A stretch of DNA of 64,000 nucleotides from Wurfbainia villosa (Eukaryota > Streptophyta > Magnoliopsida > Zingiberales > Zingiberaceae). A program made the position numbers and the translations under genes. The notes under the pieces were generated by a model, which was not told the DNA's origin, made no database searches, and saw only the letters and a program-made list of their open reading frames with translations. Of the stretch, positions 56,016-64,000 are shown one piece after another. The stretch spans positions 79,657,174-79,721,173 of the forward strand of contig CM045991.1 in assembly GCA_025175895.1 (NCBI GenBank). The letters run 5' to 3'. Every line of letters starts with the position of its first letter. Positions within the stretch are counted from its first letter, which is position 1.

Positions 56016-56452
56016 TTTCTACTATTCTCCTTTTTTGGTAATTTTGTCAATAGCCTCTCTTCTGCTTCTGAATGATGAATTTGTTCATATGCTTAGTTAT
56101 CATCGTCTTGTCATGCTTCTTGACAGGTCGGGAATTTTGGACCAATTTTAAACTCCCTTTTTATACCGTTATCTCTTTTCCCGTATCATATGGTACAATC
56201 ACCTCGTTGGTTCGGGCTTATGGGAGAGATATTGAATAACATTATTCACCTCCGGCCCAATTTCGGTTCAGGAATCTGCTTGAAGTATTTTGCCTGATAT
56301 TATTTACACCCGTCCCGATTTCAGTTCGGGGACTTGCTTTAAGTGACTCTTGCCTGTTAGCCTTCCCCATTCCTTTTACTGCTTCGGAAACTGTATCAAC
56401 CTCTTCGCCTTCTTCCCCTTCCCAAGAACTTCCCCCGTCTTTTTTCTTTTAT
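56016..56452 (+). other. Spacer between antisense ORFs A and C
   Basis: AT-rich DNA with a diverged duplication of about 60 bp at 56239-56300 and 56300-56360 (CAATTTCGGTTCAGG and CGATTTCAGTTCGGG, each followed by CTTGCTT-like sequence). It probably includes the 3' UTR of ORF A. No gene is seen. Confidence 0.45.
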
Positions 56453-56459
56453 TATAAAT
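56453..56459 (+). promoter_or_regulatory. Possible TATA box before ORF C
   Basis: TATAAAT in ATTATAAATCATCG lies 18 bp before the ATG at 56471 and 47 bp before the ATG at 56500, which makes the latter the likelier start. Confidence 0.35.
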
Positions 56460-56499
56460 CATCGCCCTCCATGTCTTCGTCCTTCTATCACACTATCAT

Positions 56500-56971
56500 G
56501 GCTTCAGCAGGGCATCCCTTCGAAATTTCTTCAGAGTCAGAATCCTTTGAGTTACAGAACTGGGTTTCGGAAGATACTGAAGACTCAGAGACCCGCTCGA
56601 CCACCACTTCAGCCTTCCGCCCCCATCCGTTGCCGCCTCCCAGTCCAACCCCCACTCCTCCTAAGGGGAGGTCTTTTCGGGCTCCTTTCCCCTCCTTCCG
56701 CAACAGGGCATGGAATCCTCCCTTCACATGGGAGTATACAGTTGGAGACCCTCGCACCGTTGACGAACTTCCTCCACTTCCACCAGCGCTGGCTTTCATC
56801 CCAATCCCCCGGCAGAAACTCATCCTTCTTCGTTCGACGAAGGTCCATCAGCTCTTCCTCCACCTCAAGTCGAGCGCTTCAGGGTCATCTTGGCGCCCTC
56901 TCCCCCCAAAGAGACCTCTCCCGCCTCGTCTATGGGGAGCAATCAGAGAAAATCTGTATAGATCAAATTAA
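56500..56971 (+). CDS. Antisense ORF C, proline-rich, unknown
   Basis: The frame is open from MASAGHPFEISSESESFEL (an upstream ATG at 56471 is also in frame) to YRSN at 56971. The first 45 residues are acidic and serine-rich. A proline-rich part follows (HPLPPPSPTPTPPKG), then FTWEYTVGDPRTVDELPPLP. I recognise no domain. Composition resembles the proline/serine regions of ORFs A and B, so it may be another copy of that module or a loose exon. Overlapping frames on both strands are shadows of the biased composition. Confidence 0.35.
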
Positions 56972-56991
56972 TGTAATCATTTCAAATATAT

Positions 56992-57845
56992 GAGTAAAAA
57001 TGAGGGAGGGAACTTGATGTTTGCTTTTGTCTTTTTCTCGTAGAGGTAAGGTTTCTGTCTTCGAAGGACGATAATCTGATTCGAACATACCTTCTTCTAT
57101 CATCGCCCGGGGATTCTGACCCTCTTAATTACAGTTATAGTCCCGTCGACCTTCCCACTACTGCTCCCACGTTTCCTCTTCTTTACTGGCATTTATGGTC
57201 CCTATTTCTTCTACCAATAAATGCACTTTCCCCCTTCGTTGCTATAAAAGTCCTCGATCCTTACCTGATAGCTTCCATCCTTTCCTTTTCTTTTTATTTG
57301 CCATGGGATGTAATATCTCGAAACAGGCGAGTTCCTCTCAAGAATGATAAATGATCTCCGATACATAGTTAGCTTGGAGGAGCAAGTGAAGTACTTATAG
57401 CAACGACTGAAGGAAACTTCCGCCAGTAATCGCTCCCGCCCAACAAGCTGGTCGGGTCTCCCAAAAGGCGGCTAAGAGATCTTCTGCAGTCTTACCAGCG
57501 ATAACTATTGTGCCAACCTCAACCATACAAGAGAGCTCCCTCCGTTCCTCCCAACAAAGAACTATAATACTCAAGATGCATAAGGGTTTCTGTTTGTCAT
57601 TTTCCCTCGTAAATGAATCAAAATATGTAATTCCGTTGCATTAATGAACTTTCCCAGTTTATCTTCTTTCTCCAGTGTCTTCTGCATTGTACCACGCTTT
57701 ACTTCTTTCGTATCCACATAGACTTACATATAACTGAGACATATGTCGGCTCTTCCACTTTTATAATCTGCTTGGGATATAGAACCATTAAATGAATTGA
57801 CTCTGCTATTTTGCAAGGATAAAACAATATAGGGTTAAACAAGGA
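56992..57845 (+). other. Spacer with TATA box and a micro-ORF
   Basis: Mostly non-coding. A TATA box (57243-57250, GCTATAAAAGTCC) is followed at 57302 by a 14-codon frame MGCNISKQASSSQE ending in TGA. Further on, decayed frames read NDLRYIVSLEEQVKYL, a coiled-coil-like run. This could be a broken relative of the antisense ORFs. Confidence 0.4.
57243..57250 (+). promoter_or_regulatory. Possible TATA box
   Basis: TATAAAAG, 52 bp before the ATG at 57302, is another TATA plus ATG pair on the antisense strand of the Tat element. Confidence 0.4.
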
Positions 57846-57889
57846 CTTCAACTTCCCACCCTTTACGGGGACAAAAAGTGATATATAAC

Positions 57890-59030
57890 TGAGGGGATCT
57901 CAGTTCTTCCGCTCCGCCACCACACGAGGATATCTTCCACTTCGCGGGGATAGAAATTTTGTATATAATATATAACCGAGGGATTTCGATTCTTCCGTTC
58001 CGCCACCACACGGGGATATCTTCGCCATGAGGATAGAAATTTATATGTAGAATAAATAATAACCGAGGGGTCTCGATTCTTCCGTTCCACCACCGCACGG
58101 GGATATCTTCCGCTCTACCTCGCGGGGATAGAAATTTTGTATATAATATATAACCGAGGCATACGGGGATATCTTCCGCTTCGCGGGGATAGAAATTTTG
58201 TATGTAGAATAAATAATAACCGAGGGGTCTCGGTTCTTCCGTTCCACCACCATACGGGGATATCTTCCGCTTCGCGGGGATAGAAATTTTGTATATAATA
58301 TATAACCGAGGGATTTTAGTTCTTCCATTCCGCCACCACACGGGGATATCTTCCGCTTCGTGGGGATAGAAATTTATATGTAGAATAAATAATAACCGAG
58401 GGGTCTCGGTTCTTCCGTTCCACCACCGCATGGGGATATCTTCCGCTCTACCTCTCGGGGATAGAAATTTATATGTAGAATAAATAATAACTGAGGGGTC
58501 TCGGTTCTTCCGTTCCACCACCGCACGGGGATATCTTCCGCTCTACCTCACGGGGATAGAAATTTTGTATATAATATATAACCGAGGGATTTCGGTTCTT
58601 CCGTTCCGCCACCATACGGGGATATCTTCCGCTTCGTGGGGATAGAAATTTATATGTAGAATAAATAATAACCGAGGGGTCTCGGTTCTTCCGTTCCACC
58701 ACCGCACGGGGATATCTTCCGCTCTACCTCGCGGGGATAGAAATTTTGTATATAATATATAACCGAGGGATTTCGGTTCTTCCGTTCCGCCACCATACGG
58801 GGATATCTTCCGCTTCGCGGGGATAGAAATTTTGTATTGAGAATAAATAATAACCGAGGGGTCTCGGTTCTTCCGTTCCACCACCATACGGGGATATCTT
58901 CCACTTCACGGGGATAGAAATTTGTATGTAGAATAAATAATAACCGAGGGGTCTCGGTTCTTCCGTTCCACCACCGCACGGGGATATCTTCTGCTCTACC
59001 TCGCGGGGATAGAAATTTTGTATATAGTCC
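57890..59030 (-). repeat. Minisatellite of about 90 bp, about 13 units, two variants
   Basis: GGGGATATCTTCC recurs about 13 times from 57909 to 58990 with spacing mostly 84-96 bp. Two variants tend to alternate: one has TTTTGTATATAATATATAACC, the other TATGTAGAATAAATAATAACC. All share TTCCGTTCC and CGCGGGGATAGAAATTT blocks. A shorter unit lies near 58098-58154. Minus-strand frames through it are open for over 200 codons because unit lengths are often multiples of three, but they show no protein family. Such arrays between pol and 3' LTR are typical of Tat elements. Confidence 0.92.
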
Positions 59031-59383
59031 CGAAACCATCAATATAAAGGAGGCAACGCTTTCATATCCTCCCTCTTTTGTGCTTGCCTTCTGAAGGGGA
59101 ACGCCCATATCCGCCCCTTCCCATGCAAGTGAAGGCTTTAGCACATAACGGGCCATTTAGAAAAAATAATCCTTCTTTCCCTTTCACTTAGGGCCGCTTT
59201 TACCACAGGCGAGGAGCCCAATAACGGTTACAAGCCCACTCACTTCCCCTTTATAGGGTATCCTTTTGCCTTCGTTTCTCTGCCTATCTTCATCCCTTTG
59301 CCTTTTCATCTCCTTCTTCTCCGTCTGTTCGTTCCTTCGCCGCCATACTTCGTTGCCCCAATCCTTATTCTCAGACTATCAAA

Positions 59384-60976
59384 ATGCACTCTACCTTTTT
59401 CCAGGAGATAGCAGGTCGTTATCCATATCGTAAGAGGAAAGCCGGTCAGCCGTCGGCTCCGACTTCTTCTTCACCTTCCCCGGTCACCAACATAGCTACT
59501 TCATCTTGTCCGTCTTCCTCTCCTCCCCCTGCATCTCTTGCTACTTCCACCCCGGAGGGAATTGGTACCATTATTCCTTCCTCAATTTCCCCGGTATTTG
59601 CAAACCCTAGCTCCCATACTTTTTCCCTTTCTGCCACCAATATTCAGAAGTCGCCTTCGGATGAACTTGGGGAGGATGCACCTCCATGTCAGCCGGTGAC
59701 AGAGACTGACCCACCCTTGCCTTCTATCTCCCCTGAATACCATTCTTCCTCCGAACCCATGGCGGTTGATATCCCCTTACCGCAAAATTCCCCTTCCACT
59801 CATCGCCTGAAGAGCTCCTCTACTCCCACAAATATCATTCCCCTTCTTCCCCTCACCAGTGAACTTCCCACCTCAGTATCATCCGTCCCATCTTCTTCCT
59901 TTTCTCCCAGGAGTCTTCGGATCATGAACTTAGAGGAAGTGGTTCCTCGCATGGAAAGCCTACGCCAAGCTCTGGATTTGGTATGTTTTCTCGATTAGCT
60001 CTCTTAGCTTTGTCTTACTAGCCGATTTTCTTTTTCACCACTGGCATGCAGACCTTGACCAATCATCAAGAGTTGGATCGCTCCCTCTTTCAATATCGGA
60101 CTCAAGCTCAAGAATGGGAGGACAACAACGGGAAGATTTAGCGAATGCTCAAAATCGAGAACGACTCCTGTTGCAACAATTGCACCTGTGCCAGGAGCAA
60201 TTATCCGAGGCTCGTCAACAAATTCAGAAGGATGCTGATACCATTGCGGCGTTAAGAGAACAACAACGTCCAGGTGTGCAGCCACCCGTCCCCAAATGGA
60301 AGTCCAACGCCCCTCCCGATAAGGATTCTTCCTCGGCTCAAGAATTATCGTCTCCGAGGCGGTAGCGAGAACTCCTCAAGGGAAGCAACAGATTTACGGC
60401 GTCGCCGCTCAGTCCCAATCCCAGGGAGCACAGGATAAGATAGGGGACCTCCGCAGCCGCTTGTGCAAGGAGGTACAAGAAAACTCATCCCTCATAAATT
60501 CCCGGGCGCATGCTCATGCCCGTCTATGCAGGCAAGAGACTTCCCTCCAGAGGCTGAGCACTAAACTCGCCCGAACCAGATCTTATTCTAAAGCAATGGA
60601 GGGGATCTCAGCTTCTATGCGTCAGAACATGGTGGAGATGACGCACCTTGTGCAGCAGGACCAAAGTTCCCGAGCCGATAATGTTTCCATCTTAGTTGAT
60701 GCTATTATGGAGGTGTCGCGACGCTATGTGGACGTGCGCCGAAAACTTCAAGAGCAACAAGAAAAATGTGAGAGACTGCATCGAGAGCGAAGCCCTGACC
60801 GTCCGCACCGCCAGGAAAGACTCATCATTTTGCTGCGCGCCACTTATCAGGACGGATTTAATGAAGCGGTTCAGTAGTATGCTAACCAAGGATTACCTCC
60901 TCCAACTTATCCTTCCTTTTCTTTAAATTGGGAGGCTGGTTTTCAACGTTATCCTCCCGACCGATTTAAGCTGTAA
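59384..60976 (+). pseudogene. Antisense extra ORF B of the Tat element (coiled-coil, spliced)
   Basis: The start is AAAATGCACTCTACC at 59384. The first exon is serine/proline-rich (KRKAGQPSAPTSSSPSPVTN) and ends MESLRQALDL. A 71-bp intron fits at 59981-60051 (GTATGT..TGCAG). Downstream exons encode TLTNHQELDRSLFQYRTQAQ and heptad-like runs (NRERLLLQQLHLCQEQLSEA, VRRKLQEQQEKCERLHRERS), ending QGLPPPTYPSFSLNWEAG to PPDRFKL. That tail parallels the end of ORF A. Frameshifts or stops occur near 60115-60140, 60363 and 60875. No Transposase_28-like block is seen, so this is a partial relative. Function unknown. Confidence 0.6.
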
Positions 60977-61173
60977 TATGATAACCTGTTTTGAAACGGG
61001 AATTCCCTTTCCATCTTTTCTTTCTTCTTCAAGATTTATTAACAATACCGTATTGCTTTTGTAAATAACCCCTTAATGAAATTTGGAGAGTACTCGTCAT
61101 CTAATTAACATAATCAATTTAAGAAGTACCCCCTTCGGAGTCTCATAATTTCTCTTCTTCTATTCCATATTTC
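60977..61173 (-). other. Junction between antisense ORF B and integrase
   Basis: The two genes converge here. The 197 bp is AT-rich and holds the end of the Tat polyprotein transcript on one strand and the ORF B 3' end on the other. No further feature is seen. Confidence 0.5.
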
Positions 61174-62236
61174 TCATACAGTGTGAAAGAGTTTTAAATT
61201 AAGGGCATTCCAAGGTCGTGGAAGCTCTTTGCCTTGGTCATCTTTCAGATAATATGCTGACCCTGCTACGCAATGCGTTATTTCATAGGGTCCTTCCCAG
61301 TTTGGAGCCGACTTTTCCGGTCTCGGTAGATTAACCTTATGCAAAACCCAATCCCCTTCTTGAAATCTTCGAAGCATCACCTTCTTATTAAAGGCTCGCT
61401 GCACTCTTTGCTTGTAGAATTCCGCTCGCCTCCGTGCCATCTCTCGCTTTTCCTCCACCAAGTCCAATTCGGTGCTTCGGATGAGTTGGTTCTGATTTGG
61501 TTCGTATGCCTTTATCCGAGCGCTATTTAATAGAACCTCGACTGGAATAACAGCTTCGATCCCGTATACCAAACTAAAGGGAGTTTCTCCTGTTGCTGTC
61601 TTGGGTGTAATTCGATAGGCCCACAGGACGCCTGGTAACTCTTCTACCCAGTTCCCCCTCTGATCCCCCAATTTAGTCTTTAATCCTTGAATGAGGATCC
61701 TGTTAGTCACCTCCACTTGCCCATTCTCTTGAGGGTGAGCGACCGAAGTGAAAGCCTGCTGAATGTTGAGACTCTGGCACCATTCTTGGATCTTTTTTCC
61801 TTGGAATTGTCGTCCATTGTCACTGACTATTTTCCTAGGAATACCGTATCGACAAACAATGTTTCTCTATAAGAACTGTATTACGGCATTCTCAGTAATT
61901 CTGGCTAAGGGCTCTGCCTCCACCCATTTGGATAAATAATCCACAGCCACCAATAAAAACTTCTTCTGTAAAGGCGCTGCTGGCATCGGACCTACTATAT
62001 CCATTCCCCACTGATCGAAAGGGCAAGAAGAGATCACCGCTTTCATTAACTCAGCTGGCCGTTCAGAAAAGTTGCTATGTTTCTGACAAGCGAGGCAAGC
62101 TTGCACTATACGAGCGGCATCTTGCTGAAGAGTAGGCCAAAAATATCCTGCTAAGAGGACCTTTCTTGCTAAAGCTCTCCCTCCTAAATGATTGCTGCAG
62201 CAACCTTCATGAATCTCCCGTAGTACCCATTCCGCA
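61174..62236 (-). pseudogene. pol: Tat-type integrase
   Basis: Minus-strand reading from 62236 begins EWVLREIHEGCCSNHLGGRA and CLACQKHSNFSERP, the HHCC zinc domain. FDQWGMDIVGPMPAAPLQKK (first Asp), KIVSDNGRQFQGKKIQEW (second Asp) and NGQVEVTNRILIQGLKTKLG (Glu) give the catalytic triad. VLWAYRITPKTATGETPFSL and VLHKVNLPRPEKSAPNWEGP form the C-terminal module, ending LKLFHTV at 61174. One in-frame TAG at about 61865 interrupts it. Upstream pol is cut off by the LTR at 62237. The sequence style (ATGETPFSLVYGIEAVIPVE) is that of the Tat lineage. Confidence 0.92.
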
Positions 62237-64000
62237 TGTCAGTTAAAGCCCTAGAACCAATCATGTGATGGTTGAATAGGGAACATTTTGTATCATATTC
62301 TATAAAGGCAAAGGATTGGTTATTATATTTACATCTTGCTTGTGCCAGCTAATTTAAATATAATAATGCCCTAGAAAAGTAGGTTCTTATCTACAGCACA
62401 TCAATTGGCAGAATTGATTATGAGAGGCTGTAGAGAACACTTTCCTAAATGTTCCTAGTCGAGTATTAATATGCAAGGGCAATATTAATACATAAAGACT
62501 AGCATGTAGGTCAATTGATGACTTGATCTCACAAGTCATGGATATATGATATCAAGTTGACACATGGGTATATACTGGAGAATATATACTGAACTGACCC
62601 GCCATGAGAAAGTTTCATGGATCGTTATATGAGTGTCATAAACTTTCTCATGTGACTATTGGTATGAATAGTCCTTAGACCTGAAGTCACTACGGTTCCC
62701 TACATAAGGAGTTATGTACTTTGGTATCGTCAAACGTCACCCGTAACAGGGTGGACCATAAAGGCGATTACTGGGTATGTAACAAATTATGCGGAGGGAT
62801 GTGAGTGATGTAGATGGGATCTATCCCTTCCATATGACGGGAGTGATATCGGTGGGCCCCTTGATTGAGTAGAACTACTAAAACGCATGGCCATGCTCGA
62901 ATGAGTCAATATGAGATATTGAGCTCATTTGTTTGAGTTAGTTTACTCAGGGATCAAGAAACACATAGATTGATCGAGGATGACACGGTCTATGCCTCAT
63001 TGATCAATCTGATATCAAGGATAGAAGGACACGGTCATATATTATAGTAGTCACGGAAAGGTTAGTCAGATCTTGACTTATCTCGTAACTTGGGTAGCAA
63101 TGATGTATTGCTAGATGCCGCTCATTGCTTGTGTATCTAAAAGAGTTTAGATCCATTGCCAACGTTATGAGAGCCTATAGGGTCACACACAAAGAGCATG
63201 ATAATTAGAGGAATTAGAGTATTCTAGTTTGACTAGAATAATTTGGGAATAAGCTTAAGTACAAAATGGTTTTTGGACTTTAAGCTTAATGAGAATTTTA
63301 GCTAATTGATTTAATGAGATTAATTCAATATGTTACCTTATTGATTTAATAAGATTAATTCAATATGATAACATAAGCTTAATTGAATTAATAAGATTAA
63401 TTCAACATGCATGAAAGCCACATAAGAATGCCACATAAGCATGCCACCTAAGCATCCACCTAAGCTAGATGAGGTGGAAGAAGACAAATTGGTTTTTGTC
63501 TCCTTAAGTGGCCGGCCAAACAAGGATATGTCTCAATGCAATGGATTGCATTGAATGTGTGGAGGTGAAAGGGTTTTTCCAACCCTATAAAAGACACCCT
63601 AAGTGGCAGGCCAAAGAAGAGGGATTGGCTTTTGTTGTTGGTGGAAGCTTTGGTTGTGTTAGTGGTGAGAAAGCTTGGTGGAAGCTTTGGTTGTGTGGGT
63701 TCGTGAGTGTAGGCTAGCAAGAAGAGGAGTCTTCTTCTTCCTTTCTCCTTTTCCCTCTCTTCCTCTCCTTTAGGGACTTCTCTAGCAAGAAGTAAAGGAG
63801 AGCTCTTCTAGTTTTCCTTTTGTGAGACAAGAGCGAGCTCGTGTGGATACGTATAGAGGCACGGACACTTGAACGTGCTAAAGATCCAACAAACCGAAAG
63901 GAAAAGCGGGATTAACAAGGGCACGCAACAAAGGTAATCCTCTCCTATAAGATAGGTTTGGTTTAGAGAAATTTATTTTATACGAGTTTGCTTTCGCATG
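62237..64000 (+). mobile_element. Copia-type LTR, running off the window
   Basis: It begins TGTCAGTTAAAGCCCTAG directly after integrase sequence, with candidate target bases CCGCA at 62232-62236. It shows U3-like AT-rich DNA, tandem-like TTAATAAGATTAATTCAA segments at 63300-63400, a TATA box and an R/U5-like part with GGCCGGCC. The end is not reached in 1764 bp, so length, partner and type are unproven. The 69-codon ORF at 63508-63717 crosses the TATA box and is not supported. Confidence 0.7.
63586..63593 (+). promoter_or_regulatory. LTR TATA box
   Basis: TATAAAAG in ACCCTATAAAAGACACCC, about 1.35 kb into the LTR, with a G-rich transcribed-looking region after it. Confidence 0.55.

Larger units (their letters stand above)
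52371..62236 (-). mobile_element. Tat-type Ty3/gypsy element, partial
   Basis: The minus-strand integrase at 61174-62236 defines the element. Below it lies a long 3' region with antisense extra ORFs, a minisatellite and a probable LTR from about 52371. Tat-lineage elements (Ogre, Retand, Grande, RIRE2 groups) are known for long 3' regions, tandem repeats and extra ORFs, some antisense. RT, gag and the 5' LTR are not in the window because a copia LTR starts at 62237. The exact left end is inferred. Confidence 0.7.

Noticed and set aside
57835..59156. Long repetitive minus-strand ORFs (up to 228 codons) across the 90-bp array
   Set aside because: They are created by tandem units lacking stops in some frames; the residues only repeat the DNA and there is no start context or family.
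63508..63717. 69-codon ORF in the right-hand LTR
   Set aside because: It crosses the TATA box and presumed start site, so it is unlikely to be translated.

Overview
The window is flowering-plant nuclear DNA made almost entirely of nested LTR retrotransposons. The evidence is plant-specific element lineages (Athila, Tat, Sirevirus and Angela/Tork types), long LTRs that start TG and end CA, primer-binding sites matching plant initiator-Met and Asp tRNAs, and 5-bp target-site duplications (TSDs). I found no host gene, tRNA, rRNA or CRISPR array, and the species cannot be named from the sequence.

Left block (1-24988). An old minus-strand Athila-type element (3' LTR 1799-5302, then its 3' region) was hit by a solo LTR at 2824-4944 (TSD AGATC), by a second LTR-like insertion at 6401-8359 (TSD CTCAT) and, 28 target bases further on, by a plus-strand Athila-type element at 8388-23337 (TSD GCGAT/ACGAT, one mismatch). 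The plus-strand Athila was itself split inside its reverse transcriptase by a gag-only Sirevirus-like element at 12855-18302 (TSD AAATT), whose 578-codon gag is open. The target sequence resumes at 23338.

Middle block (23664-41263). A second minus-strand Athila LTR (23664-24988) is followed by a 3' region and an extra ORF of the ATHILA ORF-1 type (25948-27475). This is interrupted by a minus-strand Angela/Tork-like copia element (27722-37123, TSD ATAGC). After it comes a chimeric gag-protease ORF that runs straight into the polyprotein C-terminus, then a truncated Sirevirus-type LTR, a third Athila LTR (38846-40175) and a minus-strand Athila integrase.

Right block (41264-64000). A minus-strand Sirevirus-like LTR (41264-51330) is split by a complete plus-strand Sirevirus (41330-49959, TSD AATCG) with gag, damaged pol and two similar LTRs. 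From about 52371 a minus-strand Tat-type Ty3/gypsy element begins. Its integrase lies at 61174-62236. Between its probable 3' LTR and the integrase are about 7 kb of antisense, intron-bearing extra ORFs with a plant gypsy-type transposon (Transposase_28-like) domain, their own TATA boxes, and a minisatellite of about 90 bp. A further copia-type LTR starts at 62237 and leaves the window.

Autonomous elements supply gag, protease, integrase and RT/RNase H, while LTRs supply promoters and ends. Most pol genes here are broken. The best candidates for the unusual system are the antisense spliced gene pair in the Tat element and the gag-only element with an open gag. Several LTR pairs also differ only in odd patches that may be consensus errors.
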